From NCBI GenBank assembly GCA_963790585.1, contig CAWBOY010000001.1:558001-622000 (forward strand): a DNA stretch of 64,000 nt, written 5' to 3'. The stretch is from CAWBOY01 sp963790585 (lineage in GTDB: Bacteria > Planctomycetota > Planctomycetia > Gemmatales > Gemmataceae). Under the pieces are notes generated by a model. It saw nothing but the letters and a program-made list of their open reading frames with translations, had not been told where the DNA came from and made no database searches. Below, piece after piece: positions 1 to 9,684 of the stretch (position 1 is the stretch's first letter; every line of letters begins with the position of its first letter). The position numbers and the translations under genes are program-made.

Positions 1-2580
1 CCGGGCCTCCAGGTCGCGCGCCACGCCGCCGACGTCGCGGTTTTCGGTATTCACCAAAACGTCGAACACGCGATAAAGGCTGACGTGGTTCACCTCGACG
101 GAGTCCGTCTTCGAGCGGAGGCTGATAAGGCTGCTGAGTACGACTGGCTCACGCTGGTTCGTGCCCGTTACAACGATATTTTGCAGCTTTTCGATGGTTG
201 CCTGCGGGTCCTCTTCGTATTGGACGGCGACGAAATACTGATTGCCGTTCTTGGGATCGACCCAAAAGTTGCGATCGATAGCCGTGCTGGAGTTCATCGC
301 CGCGACCACCTGCTGAATCACGTCGCGCGCCGACAAACCGACATTCGCCGCCTTGATACGGTCGACTTCCAAGACGAGATACGGGGCGTCGAGACGTTGC
401 GCGACGTGAACATCGGCGGCGCCGCGTACTTTGCGTGCCTCTTCTTCGATCTGCCGGGCCAGGCTCATGCCTTGCTCTCTCGTCCCGCCGTCGATCTGAA
501 CGTCGATCGGCGACGAAACGCCGAAATTCAAGGCCGTCGACACCATGCCGCCAGTGTCGAAGCTGACGCGTAGATCAGCGAAACGGGGATCGGCGGCGAA
601 GCCATGGCGCAGTTGGATCGCATATTCTTGCGCACTGCGGGTTCGCTCTTCTTTCAACTGAATGCGTATGACCGTGTCCTGCTGACCAGAATTCTCGGTG
701 TAAGCCGCGGACCAGTCGGGGTCGAGGCCGAGTTCCGAGACGATCATCTCACGTTCACTCGCGGGAATGTTGGCCTCGATGAACCTCTCCAACTCGGCGA
801 CTTTTTTCTCGGAGGCATCAAGCCTGAGATTGGACGGGCAACGCACATACATCGTAATTTGCCCGGCGTCGACCTGCGGGAAGAACTCCCTGCCGATGAG
901 GGGAAGTAGCAACAACGAAGCAGCGAACATGAGCGCTACGATGACTAGAAACGTGACCCGATGCCTGAGAATCAGATTGAGCATCCGTTCGTAGTTCCGC
1001 GTTTGGCGCTCCATAAAGCGATCGAAAAAGGCGGTGAAACGGGCAAACCACCCTTTCCGCGGCGCCTCGTGAGTGGCCGAACCCGGATGATAGGCACGAT
1101 GCTCATCGGGCAAAAATTTGCAGCACATCATCGGCACGAAGGTACGCGACAATAAGAAGGACGAAATCATGGCGAACGCGACAGCCAGCGCGAGCGGGCG
1201 AAACAAGAAGCCGGCCATACCCGGCATCAAGGCCAGCGGGGCCAAAACGATCATCGTCGTACAGGTCGCGACCATGACCGGCACCATCACCTCGGCACAG
1301 CCATCAAGAGCGGCCCGCGCCCTCGTCTTACCCATGTGATAATTGCGATGGTTATTTTCCAATTCGACGATCGCATCATCGACCAGCGGGCCAATCGCCA
1401 AGGCAAGGCCACCCAGGGTCATGGAGTTGATCGTGTTGCCCGTGACGTAAAGACAGGCGATGGCCCCGAGGACTGCCAACGGGATCGACAGGCTGGCGAT
1501 CACCGTCATGCGGACGTTTCCCAGGAAGATCAAAATCATGATCGATACGAGAATGGCGCCGACGATACCCTCATTGATGAGACTCTTGATCGCTTGTTTG
1601 ACGTACACCGACTGATCCATGACGAACTTGAGCGTCGTCCCGGGTTCGATGCGTTCCTCGATGAAGGGGATTTGTTTTCTTACGCCATTGGCGACGGACA
1701 GGCTGCTGGCCCCGCCCTGGCGATAAATCGGCACGTAAACCTGCGGCTTGCCGTCGATGCGCACCCGGGACGTCTGAATGGCGTAGGAATCTTCCGCCTC
1801 GCCAATGTCGCGCAAATAGACGTTGCGATTCGCCTGTATCCGGATCGGCAGAGAGTTAAATTCGTCAACGCTGCTTAGCAAGGCGTTGCTATCGAGCAGC
1901 ACCTGATTATTGCCATAATAGGCGGTGCCTGGCGTGACCATCAAGTTGCCTTCGCGCAGGGCGTTGACGACATCGACCGCGGACAGGTTTTTCGCCTGGA
2001 GCCTTTTTGGATCGAGGTAAATCAGGATCGTCCGATCCTTGCCACCGACGGTCACTGGAGCGACCACGCCGGGCACCGCCCCGAGCATCGTCCGGACGTC
2101 GACACGCGCCACGTCCTTGATATGGGCTTCGTCGAGCTTTGGGTTGTTCACCGTCAGGATTCCCAGCGGCATCGTTCCCGTCGGATCGAAAGGTAGGACA
2201 ACCGGCGGCAACGTATTCGGCGGCAACGTGGGCAACGTGCTCAGCGCTAGGGAGTTCGTCAAAGTAAGAGCGCTTGCCGGATCGATGTCATCCCGGAAAT
2301 AGATGCGAACAATACTCACGCCCGGCATCGATTTCGATTCGACCGCCATCGCCCCCGGAGCCTGATTGACCCAGCGCTCTATTCGATTGGTGATGACCTT
2401 CTCGATCGTGGAAGCCGGCATTCCTTGGTAATACGTCATCACCTGCACGGCGGGTGTCTTGAAGACGGGGAGAATATCAACAGGAATATATAAGGTAGAC
2501 AATATCCCCAATACGAGGAACATGAAGACGATCGTGCCGACCATATAGGGATTGCGGAGCGAGGCTTTGATGAGCCACAT
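1..2580 (-). CDS. RND-family efflux permease, C-terminus beyond window edge
   Basis: The minus strand from ATG 2580 is open without a stop to the left edge (860 codons), so about 180 C-terminal residues of a roughly 1040-residue RND pump are missing. The N-terminus is a short cytoplasmic stretch (WLIKASLRNPYMVGTIV) leading into transmembrane helix 1 and the porter-domain opening (FKTPAVQVMTYYQGMPAS). The TM4 proton-relay pair is visible as GPLVDDAIVELEN, with D401 and D402 matching the AcrB D407/D408 pair. Members of the family are inner-membrane proton-driven exporters acting with a periplasmic adaptor and an outer-membrane channel. The adaptor would lie to the left, outside the window. Divergent from the ATPase gene; the about 195 bp between them must hold both promoters. 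Substrate unknown; the sequence reads more like a multidrug (HAE1-type) than a metal pump, which is inference. Confidence 0.93.
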   Translation of the reverse strand, partial: MWLIKASLRNPYMVGTIVFMFLVLGILSTLYIPVDILPVFKTPAVQVMTYYQGMPASTIEKVITNRIERWVNQAPGAMAVESKSMPGVSIVRIYFRDDIDPASALTLTNSLALSTLPTLPPNTLPPVVLPFDPTGTMPLGILTVNNPKLDEAHIKDVARVDVRTMLGAVPGVVAPVTVGGKDRTILIYLDPKRLQAKNLSAVDVVNALREGNLMVTPGTAYYGNNQVLLDSNALLSSVDEFNSLPIRIQANRNVYLRDIGEAEDSYAIQTSRVRIDGKPQVYVPIYRQGGASSLSVANGVRKQIPFIEERIEPGTTLKFVMDQSVYVKQAIKSLINEGIVGAILVSIMILIFLGNVRMTVIASLSIPLAVLGAIACLYVTGNTINSMTLGGLALAIGPLVDDAIVELENNHRNYHMGKTRARAALDGCAEVMVPVMVATCTTMIVLAPLALMPGMAGFLFRPLALAVAFAMISSFLLSRTFVPMMCCKFLPDEHRAYHPGSATHEAPRKGWFARFTAFFDRFMERQTRNYERMLNLILRHRVTFLVIVALMFAASLLLLPLIGREFFPQVDAGQITMYVRCPSNLRLDASEKKVAELERFIEANIPASEREMIVSELGLDPDWSAAYTENSGQQDTVIRIQLKEERTRSAQEYAIQLRHGFAADPRFADLRVSFDTGGMVSTALNFGVSSPIDVQIDGGTREQGMSLARQIEEEARKVRGAADVHVAQRLDAPYLVLEVDRIKAANVGLSARDVIQQVVAAMNSSTAIDRNFWVDPKNGNQYFVAVQYEEDPQATIEKLQNIVVTGTNQREPVVLSSLISLRSKTDSVEVNHVSLYRVFDVLVNTENRDVGGVARDLEAR

Positions 2581-2774
2581 TCGTTTTGTCCCTCAGGCGA
2601 AACGGTGTCAGATAGAGACCTGCCAGGTGGGAGCGACCTTTACGGATGGCATGCATAAGGCAGCGTGCGTACCTCGGTACGAGTATTCTATCAGAGAAGA
2701 AAGTGGGCCGGGGCGTAAAATGGTTGAAAGCCTTGGTCTTGCAAGGAAACAGTTGCCAAAGGGTGGGATTATCT

Positions 2775-3560
2775 GTGGCACGAAAAAAGGCGGAGCCTGT
2801 TCGTGGTCCCTATTTACGATATCTGGAGCTACTGCGCGATCGCGTTCCGTCGTTCGATAAGTACCCCTACTCGCTTGCCGCGGTCCGCCACCTCGATCGG
2901 TTGCCTTTTCATCCAAAGGTAACATTCTTCGTCGGCGAAAACGGCTCGGGAAAATCGACACTTCTAGAAGCGATTGCCGTCTCGGTTGGCCTGAATGCCG
3001 AAGGCGGCAGCCGCAACTTCAATTTCGCAACGCGCGCGTCTCACTCTGAGCTCCACCTCTGTCTGCGCACCGTAAGAACCTTTCGACGACCTAAAGACAA
3101 CTACTTCCTCCGCGCGGAGAGTTTTTACAACGTGGCGTCCGAGGTTGATCAATTGGGCCGGGAGATCGTCGAAAAAAAATACGGGGGGAAGTCATTGCAC
3201 GAGCAGTCGCATGGACAGTCGTTCTTCGCTCTATTTCGTCATCGTTTTAGCGGCAACGGGCTATACCTGATGGACGAGCCGGAGGCGGCCCTTTCGCCGA
3301 AGCGTCAATTGGAGTTTCTCGCCGTCATGCACGACTACTGCAAAAAAGGTGCGCAGTTCATCATCGCGACCCATTCGCCGATCATCATGGCATATCCACA
3401 TGCCTGCATTTATGCGCTTGGCAAAGACGGAATCGAAAAGGCGCTTTACCAAGACACGGAACATTATTTGATAACGAGGGGTTTTCTCGCCAATCCGCAG
3501 CGAACGCTCAAGGAATTGTTAGATGAGGACGAGCGTGACGGAATAAGCGAACAGAAGTAA
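2775..3560 (+). CDS. AAA-family ATPase with ABC-like ATP-binding site
   Basis: A 261-residue soluble ATPase. The N-terminal part (PYLRYLELLRDRVPSFDKYP) precedes a Walker A motif, GENGSGKST, at about residues 54-62. A Walker B motif, LYLMDEPEAALSP, lies near residue 165, and a histidine switch, IIATHSPII, follows. This is the compact layout of standalone SMC/RecF-like ATPases in the AAA_21/AAA_23 group, widespread and mostly uncharacterised. I chose GTG 2775 because the family normally starts just before PYLR; an in-frame ATG at 2646 would add 43 residues of atypical composition. No nuclease or toxin partner is adjacent, so a defence role cannot be claimed. The next gene starts 52 bp downstream but is unrelated in type. 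Confidence 0.85.
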   Translation: MARKKAEPVRGPYLRYLELLRDRVPSFDKYPYSLAAVRHLDRLPFHPKVTFFVGENGSGKSTLLEAIAVSVGLNAEGGSRNFNFATRASHSELHLCLRTVRTFRRPKDNYFLRAESFYNVASEVDQLGREIVEKKYGGKSLHEQSHGQSFFALFRHRFSGNGLYLMDEPEAALSPKRQLEFLAVMHDYCKKGAQFIIATHSPIIMAYPHACIYALGKDGIEKALYQDTEHYLITRGFLANPQRTLKELLDEDERDGISEQK

Positions 3561-3612
3561 GCGACAATAGCGCCGACGGGTGCGCGGATAATCTTCTTAA
3601 GAGATCTACATA

Positions 3613-5529
3613 ATGACTGTATCTACTATAGTTTCTCGGCCGACGCGGCTCATTACTTCCTTGGCGTTCCTCGTTCTAATCCTGGCGACACTTACCCTCC
3701 CCGGCCGCACTCAGGAACCAGCGGCAATGTCAGCCGATGGCGATTTCGACTTACACCGACTTTCCAATAAGGATTTGGTCGAGAGGATCCGAAACACACT
3801 CAAGGAAGCCGCCGAGACCTATGCCGCTCAATTCCGTGAGCAGGCCATGTTGGAAGCGTACCTTGGCGACGCAATCCCGCAAGAGCGCGGCGATAAGGAA
3901 GCGAAAAAGGCCGCAAAAGATGCGGACCCGATGCGATCCTCCCTCGACAAGGCTCGAAGCGCGATGACGCAGGCGCGGCAGGAGCATGATAAAGCCCTGT
4001 CGAAGATCGAGACTTTGCAGAAAGAAAAGGGCATGTGGAATCGCCTGGGTCAAAGCGTCGAAACGTCACACTCGGCGAGCCTAGCCTATTTGAAAACCCT
4101 CGCTGGGCTCAAGCCTTACATGGTCGAGCTGGGCCTGCGCATCAAGGATGGAACTCTCAATGCCAAGGAGCTAGGCCCGCTGCCCACCGAGGAAAGCCTT
4201 GCGAAGCTGCGCGATTCGGTGAATCTGGATCTGGACAAATTACGCAAGCAAGCCGGGACGATACGCGAGTCCGAAGTCCAAGCGAATCAACGGCTCGATG
4301 CCGCGCGGCACGACGCGACTCATAAAGAAGCTCAGCTCCACCAGATCCGCAGACGATTGAAACTGGAGCTTACGCGCTCGGAAGTTGAAAAGGGTTTGGA
4401 GGGCAAAAAGAGCCCCGACCTGATCAAGGAATTGACGCACGAACTCGAGCAAGGCTCCGAAGCCAAAAGGCGGTTTGACCTTGCTTACGCGGCATTTAAC
4501 AGCCAGGAGGAGGCGGTAGCGAAGTTTCGAGAGAAGCTTGCGGCCATTCGGCAGCCGGAAGGTCAGATCGGTCAGGTCAGCCGCATCGAGGACATCGATC
4601 CGGCAATTGAATCGCTTCGGCAACTAATTACTTTTTGTGTGCAAAGGAATTCAGCTTTCGACGAGGCAACCAGGTTGCTAGCTGTCCTCACGGAACAAGG
4701 ACGGAAGGTCGAGGCGGAAGCAGTGGTTAGCATGGATGTGTTGTTCAAGCTGCAAGTGCTTGTTGCGGTAATCACGAAGCTGGACGACCCGACCGTTACT
4801 CTTCCACCCAGCACCGCCGCGGACAAATTGGCGGCTGCGTCGCAGCGTATCGACGACGCCATTGGCAAAGTCTACCTCGCACTCAATCGAGCCAATCAAG
4901 ATAGTAACCAGATCAAAAAACAACGACTTGAAACGAACCTCTCGCTTGTCGAGACTCAAAATCGGCTCGCCAGTTTGCAAAAAGCACGCCAGGCGACCAC
5001 CGCCGCTGAAGCCTCATACGAGGCGGCGCGACCGCTGACAACGGAAGCATTCTTGGCCGCCTTCGAACAATGGTCAGGTGAAATCAAACCAATGCTCGTC
5101 AGACTGGCAACGGACCGAAACAATTTCGCCGCGGCGCGGGACGCGGCGGAACGTGCGCGGGTGCGGCTGGATACCATCAAGAACCCTTTCGTGCGACTGG
5201 CCGAACAACAATCTCAAGGCATCAAGGAAAAATTTCGCGAGGAACTCGCCCGCGAAGGCGGCTTGGACCGTATGACCTCGGCGCGGCCCATTTCGCTCTC
5301 ATCGCCTGGATCGGCCGCTCCGACCAAACCAGAAAAGGCCAATACGCCCCTTTCCAAAGATGAGCCGAGCAACGACGAGTTGCCATTTCGCAGCCTGGTT
5401 GAGTTTGAAGATCTCGTGGCCACTCGTGCGCACGTTCTCGAAGAACGGGAGGTCCGCAGGAAAGAGCTGGCGACGGCAACGGTCGCTCTGGAAGCCTCGT
5501 TGGAGACTTTTTTCGCAGCGCGTAAATAA
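3613..5529 (+). CDS. Periplasmic coiled-coil protein, N-terminal part of a split MscK/KefA-like unit
   Basis: 638 residues. Residues about 12-32 (LITSLAFLVLILATLTLPG) form a signal peptide or anchor, followed by an almost entirely helical, Lys/Glu/Arg/Ala-rich coiled coil with many LEKAR-type heptads. There is no recognised catalytic motif. It is read as the periplasmic sensor half of a KefA/MscK-type mechanosensitive channel because the following frame continues the same coiled-coil composition and the third gene is an MscS pore. The stop at 5527-5529 comes directly after a run of six T (about 5509-5514). Skipping one base there joins this frame to the next open frame, which has no ATG/GTG/TTG of its own near the junction. 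It may therefore be one protein of about 1000 residues, broken by an indel or expressed by slippage. Confidence 0.75.
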   Translation: MTVSTIVSRPTRLITSLAFLVLILATLTLPGRTQEPAAMSADGDFDLHRLSNKDLVERIRNTLKEAAETYAAQFREQAMLEAYLGDAIPQERGDKEAKKAAKDADPMRSSLDKARSAMTQARQEHDKALSKIETLQKEKGMWNRLGQSVETSHSASLAYLKTLAGLKPYMVELGLRIKDGTLNAKELGPLPTEESLAKLRDSVNLDLDKLRKQAGTIRESEVQANQRLDAARHDATHKEAQLHQIRRRLKLELTRSEVEKGLEGKKSPDLIKELTHELEQGSEAKRRFDLAYAAFNSQEEAVAKFREKLAAIRQPEGQIGQVSRIEDIDPAIESLRQLITFCVQRNSAFDEATRLLAVLTEQGRKVEAEAVVSMDVLFKLQVLVAVITKLDDPTVTLPPSTAADKLAAASQRIDDAIGKVYLALNRANQDSNQIKKQRLETNLSLVETQNRLASLQKARQATTAAEASYEAARPLTTEAFLAAFEQWSGEIKPMLVRLATDRNNFAAARDAAERARVRLDTIKNPFVRLAEQQSQGIKEKFREELAREGGLDRMTSARPISLSSPGSAAPTKPEKANTPLSKDEPSNDELPFRSLVEFEDLVATRAHVLEEREVRRKELATATVALEASLETFFAARK

Positions 5530-6604
5530 CGCCCGGCAAAAGATTCTCCAGGTTCATCTCGCGGCCATCGACCTGCGCAAACGCCTTGCCAACGATCTTC
5601 GGGACAAGCCAGACATCGCCGCTCGGTTCGAAGAAGCGCTGCAGCGCGATCTACTCCGTTCGCTCGACACGGAGGTAGCAACACTTTTTTCTCTACAAGC
5701 ACAAATTCGCCAGGATCGTACATACCAGGAAAAAGTAACGACGGCATCGAAGACCTCGCAAACGCTCACGGAGGATCTCCTCCATTCTGTGGCGAAGCGG
5801 ATTGAGTTGCTGGGGGATCTAAAGCGGCTCGGCGACGAACTCAAAAAGGAGCGCAAGGATCGCTCTCCTTCAGACGTCAAGCGCCTGCAACAGCTTGGCG
5901 CTGAGCGAGCCAATAGCGATTTGTCGCTGCTCGAACGCCTGTTCCTTCTCGACACATCGAAGGGCGCGGTGTCGTTGCGGGAGTTGCTTGACTCGTATTA
6001 TCAGGAGTTGGTCGAGTTAGAAGAGAAAGACAAAAATCTCGGTGTCCAGCGGCAAGAGGTAGATCAACTTTTGGACTTAACGCGCCGAGAGACAGAATTG
6101 TTGCAAAAGGCGTTGCTCCTCCTCCGTGACCTCATCGCCGAATTCGAATCGGCTCAGGAGACCGAGTTTGTGTTGGCCCGAGCGCGGATCCATCCCGAGA
6201 TGGCGGACCGTATCCTGGATCGCTTTCAAAACCGGACAGATCGATTATTGCTCAAGCCATTTCCTTTCGCCCTCAAGGAACGAGCCAAGAAAATCGAGGA
6301 AATGGCGGAGTCGCTATTTGATCGCCAAATGGGATTGGAGGCTGCCCGTCACTGGGAGAGCGTCCTATTGAGCCGCCTTAATTCCCAGGAGATCAGGAAG
6401 GAGGCCGCGGCTCATGAGGATCGCCTCTTGCGTATCAACACGAACCTGGGACGGAACCAGCGCCGTGAATATGCCTTGACCGGCAACAAGCCGCCTACGT
6501 CGGCGTTTGCCGTTGATGGTGACGAAAGCGAAGCCCCAATGGAACCTGGAGGCGCGATCGGCAAGCAACGACGGGCATCGCCGCCGTCGGCAACGAGGCC
6601 ATGA
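5521..6604 (+). CDS. Coiled-coil continuation of the MscK-like sensor, in a shifted frame
   Basis: This frame is open from 5360 to 6604, but the part before about 5521 is out of frame with the preceding gene and has the Trp/Ser/Arg-rich look of a shadow. The believable protein begins around NNARQKILQVHL and runs for about 360 residues as a charged coiled coil (FEEALQRDLLRSLDTEVATL; REVDQLL-like heptads), ending in a Gly/Ala/Pro-rich tail. No start codon with a ribosome binding site exists near the junction, which favours fusion to the upstream frame by a one-base shift. Its TGA stop overlaps the ATG of the MscS gene (ATGA, 6601-6604), a classic translational-coupling arrangement. The periplasmic location and gating role are inferred from MscK. 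Confidence 0.65.
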
Positions 6605-7374
6605 TTGGGTTAATCGTTAAGATTCTGCTCCTCATCGTAGCCGGCCTCGTATTGCCCCGCCTCGCCGATGGGCTCTTGCAGGCGACCATCGGTCGTCGGA
6701 AGAAGACGGGCCATTCGAGCCTGCTCCTGTTCAGCATGATGGGATTTACGCGGGTGGGAATCTGGATCGTGGTCATCTCCATGATCCTGACGACCTTGGG
6801 TGTCGACGTGACGGCGATCCTCGCGGGCCTTGGTATCGGAGGTTTGGCCTTCGGCCTGGCCGCTCAGCCGATGATTGCCGACGGTATCGCCGCGATGGTG
6901 ATTTTCTTTGAACGCCGTTTTACAATTGGCGACGTCATCAAAATTGGCACGGACGAACCGGCGAAAGTCGTCGGCCTGACGTGGCGCAGCACGCAGCTTC
7001 GCAACGCCGAGCGAATGGTAGTCAGCATCCCCAATCGAAAGATCACGGAGCAGAGCATTCAAAAGCTGACACATTCCCACCAAACGTTTGACTTCATCCA
7101 GGTAACCGTGACGACTACACACGACCCGGAAATGATTCTGAAGGTGATGCAAGAAGTCATATCCGGCTCAGAGAACCTATCCCCCAAAGGCGAACGCGGC
7201 GCACGCGTTCAGGAGATCGAGGTAAAGGGCAAGAGCAAAGTAGTGAGGTACAGGTTCTGGTGGTATCTCCAGGATTATGATCAGAGAAACCAAACGCGCG
7301 ACGAGATCTTTGCCAGAGTAAGCAAACGCTTGGCTGAACCAGACCTGGAGGGGACGGAGATTAAATTGGTGTAA
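6601..7374 (+). CDS. Small MscS-family mechanosensitive channel
   Basis: 257 residues. Hydrophobic segments lie at about 3-25 and 48-66, followed by the pore helix TM3 with the Gly/Ala-rich motif ILAGLGIGGLAFGLAAQP (about 76-93). The conserved MscS beta-domain follows (FFERRFTIGDVIKIG; RNAERMVVSIPNRKI), then an alpha/beta C-terminal domain. E. coli MscS has 286 residues and three helices; this copy has a similar pore and a shortened membrane part. It is an inner-membrane channel that releases solutes on hypo-osmotic shock. The gene overlaps the coiled-coil frame upstream by four bases, so the coiled-coil protein and pore are probably made together as a two-chain MscK. Confidence 0.9.
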   Translation: MIGLIVKILLLIVAGLVLPRLADGLLQATIGRRKKTGHSSLLLFSMMGFTRVGIWIVVISMILTTLGVDVTAILAGLGIGGLAFGLAAQPMIADGIAAMVIFFERRFTIGDVIKIGTDEPAKVVGLTWRSTQLRNAERMVVSIPNRKITEQSIQKLTHSHQTFDFIQVTVTTTHDPEMILKVMQEVISGSENLSPKGERGARVQEIEVKGKSKVVRYRFWWYLQDYDQRNQTRDEIFARVSKRLAEPDLEGTEIKLV

Positions 7375-7414
7375 CGCCGCCCATTGCAGAACCTTAAGCG
7401 TATTTTCTTGTAGA

Positions 7415-7642
7415 CGCGGCATCTTGCCGCGTCATTAACCTCCAACGCGGCATCTTGCCGCGTCATTAACCTCCAACGCGGCATCTTGCCGCGTCATTAA
7501 CCTCCAACGCGGCATCTTGCCGCGTCATTAACCTCCAACGCGGCATCTTGCCGCGTCATTAACCTCCAACGCGGCATCTTGCCGCCTCATTAACCTCCAA
7601 CGCGGCATCTTGCCGCCTCATTAACCTCCAACGCGGCATTAA
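7415..7642. repeat. 31-bp tandem repeat array, 7 full copies plus one truncated
   Basis: Units start at 7415, 7446, 7477, 7508, 7539, 7570 and 7601, with an eighth truncated at 7632 by the IS insertion. Each unit contains the self-complementary core cgcggcatcttgccgcg, followed by tcattaacctccaa. Copies 6 and 7 carry the same change (cct for cgt), which suggests recent duplication of neighbouring units. There are no spacers, so it is not a CRISPR array. The core is the tip of the MITE-like palindrome found again at 43.2 kb. Confidence 0.95.
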
Positions 7643-9684
7643 CCCAAGTTAGACACTTTTTGTTCTGGGCAAAGGACTTGCGTTCAATTTGAGGGGGTTT
7701 ATTTCACTACATTTGAATCGCTTCATCGACTCGCCGAAGGCGGCGGGGAAGGGTCAGACCCAGGCGGTTCAACAGCACGCTTTGTGATTCGTCCGGCTCC
7801 GTCACGCAGCGCAAGGTAATCTTTCTCTTTTGCCCGCTACCCGGAGACTGGGCATTGAGCGTTATGTCCCCGCATTTGAGCTTCGCCATTTCCTCGATTA
7901 GCGTGCGTGGCGCGTTACCTAGGCCTGCGTTCTTCATCCACCCCGCCAGGGTCTTCCACATCGCATACGCCAAAAAGCACACCAAAATGTGGGCCTTGAC
8001 GCGGTCTTCTTTCTGGTGCCAGATCGGGCGGATCGCCAATTCGTCCTTCGTGATGCGAAAGGCCCATTCGGCTTCCGTCAGTTGGATATAACGCTTCCAC
8101 AAAGTCGCTGCATCCACATCTGTCAGGTTACTGCGGAGCAAGTAGCAACCGTCGCTCAATTTCGACCAGTCGCCGAATTTCTCATTGCGTCGCCAGGTGA
8201 TTTCGAGATGGGCTTTGCCTCGGGGCTGCGTCAACTTCTTGATCGTCACCTCAAAGGCATGCGATGCACGCCAGTTCCGCTCTTTCAGCCGGCCCAGTCG
8301 CTCGCCCGCGATGGCTTCATCCTTCAATCGCCCCGCTTCCGCCGCGGCCTGCATCTTCTGTAATCCGGCCTCCATTCTCGCCGTGAACTTCTCATGCATC
8401 GCCTGCTCCTTGAGGCGGCGATCGGCACTGCGGGCCAGGATAAACGTCTCTTGACCCTCCGGCCCCGGCACCAGTTTTACTTCAACACCCTCCTGCACCG
8501 TTGTCCAATCATCCGCATTGATGTGTTGTTCGAACTGCCGCAGCATCTGCTTGGGAGTGCCCACAATGTACTTCCCGCCACGCTCCCGCAGGAACTTCAG
8601 ATTCGCTTCACTGACCATGCCGCGATCCATCACCCACACTCGATTCAAGCTGCCATGTTTCCGCTCCATCGACTCGATCATCTGCTGCACTGTTTTGCTG
8701 TCATGCGTGTTGCCGGCAAAGACCTCATAGCCGAGCGGAAAGCCGTCTTCCGTGACTACCAATCCGATGCATACTTGCGGCCGGTCGCCCCGCGAATCGC
8801 GCGAGTAGCCGAGCTTGGCCATCGGGCAGCCTTCCATGTCTCCTTCGAAATAGGTGCTGGTCACGTCGTAGAGGAGCAAATCACATTTCAAGGCAAACAG
8901 CTCGCCCAGGCGTTGCCGCAGATGCTTTTCCAGCGTTTCCTTGTGCGGCAAGAGATGATCGTGTCCCTTATACAAGCGATTCGTATGCACTTGTTCGCAT
9001 GTGACGCCCAGCAATTCATCCAACGCTGTTCGCCGATACCAGGTGTCGGCAATATGCAACTCACTCGAGGGTTCGCAGAAACGCGCGATGGTAAGGATGC
9101 AAGCCACCGTAGCCCACGACACTTCTTCGCGTCCGGACTCGATCTTCTCTTCCAACAACTCATCGAGGCCCAGCATCCGCCACAGACCCCGAGCCAACCA
9201 GACATCACCAAAATCACGAGGCCGCTCGAGCCGAATGCTGCTGAGTTTGACCAGCACGGGCTCATCATCGCGTGGGGTATCGCAACAGGGCGGATCGAAC
9301 AGGGTGGGTTGCGGCCTTCGTTGGTTCGCTTCGCCGTTGAGATGCGAACACAGTTGGGTCCAGCCGTCCTGCTCGGTGCCGTCCAACTCACCCAAATAGG
9401 CCACGATGCGTTGACGCGATCCTTTGGCCGTTCGGTACGACTCGGCCAAGGCCCAGTAAGTGTGCGGCTTGCCGTTCTTGTGTCGCTCGAAGCGTCTGAG
9501 AAACATGTGCGTCTCCGGGCACGATTCGACATCGTGACCAAAATCGCACAAGGGGAGAGGACCTGTCAACGAGGTAGGTCTTCACTACATCGGGATTGGC
9601 GGATCGATTCCTTGTGGTTACAGGACTTACGTTCAATTTTGGGGTCGAAAAAACCAAAACGACCGACAAAGTGTCTAACTTGGG
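7643..9684 (-). mobile_element. IS1634-type insertion sequence
   Basis: A 2042-bp element bounded by terminal inverted repeats: cccaagttagacacttt at the left end and its exact complement at the right end. It is flanked on both sides by TTAA (7639-7642 and 9685-9688), the probable target duplication. Because TTAA also occurs in the tandem repeat unit, the exact boundary is ambiguous by a few bases. Both ends also carry a direct repeat resembling ggacttgcgttcaatttg (about 7675 and 9624). One transposase gene fills the element, with no passenger genes. Confidence 0.88.
7707..9506 (-). CDS. IS1634-family DDE transposase
   Basis: 599 residues from ATG 9506 (MFLRRFERHKNGKPHTYWAL); an upstream in-frame start at 9569 would add 21 residues of unlikely sequence. 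The N-terminal region is followed by an RNase-H-like DDE domain with the first aspartate in LLLYDVTSTYFEG and the second in NRVWVMDRGM. The C-terminal glutamate is most likely in LTEAEWAFRITKDELAIRP, the usual YREKDLIE-like region of this family (transposase_11 with DUF4277 in relatives). The frame is intact, so the element may be active. It catalyses cut-and-paste or copy-out transposition of the surrounding IS. Confidence 0.93.
   Translation of the reverse strand: MFLRRFERHKNGKPHTYWALAESYRTAKGSRQRIVAYLGELDGTEQDGWTQLCSHLNGEANQRRPQPTLFDPPCCDTPRDDEPVLVKLSSIRLERPRDFGDVWLARGLWRMLGLDELLEEKIESGREEVSWATVACILTIARFCEPSSELHIADTWYRRTALDELLGVTCEQVHTNRLYKGHDHLLPHKETLEKHLRQRLGELFALKCDLLLYDVTSTYFEGDMEGCPMAKLGYSRDSRGDRPQVCIGLVVTEDGFPLGYEVFAGNTHDSKTVQQMIESMERKHGSLNRVWVMDRGMVSEANLKFLRERGGKYIVGTPKQMLRQFEQHINADDWTTVQEGVEVKLVPGPEGQETFILARSADRRLKEQAMHEKFTARMEAGLQKMQAAAEAGRLKDEAIAGERLGRLKERNWRASHAFEVTIKKLTQPRGKAHLEITWRRNEKFGDWSKLSDGCYLLRSNLTDVDAATLWKRYIQLTEAEWAFRITKDELAIRPIWHQKEDRVKAHILVCFLAYAMWKTLAGWMKNAGLGNAPRTLIEEMAKLKCGDITLNAQSPGSGQKRKITLRCVTEPDESQSVLLNRLGLTLPRRLRRVDEAIQM

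Noticed and set aside
85..2302. Several plus-strand open frames at the left edge
   Set aside because: All are antisense to the RND permease, which reads without interruption on the minus strand.
2775..3560. Defence ATPase of an OLD/Septu/Gabija type
   Set aside because: No nuclease, helicase or toxin gene is next to it; neighbours are efflux and channel genes.
7415..7642. Possible CRISPR array (31-bp repeats)
   Set aside because: Repeats are contiguous without spacers and no cas genes are nearby.
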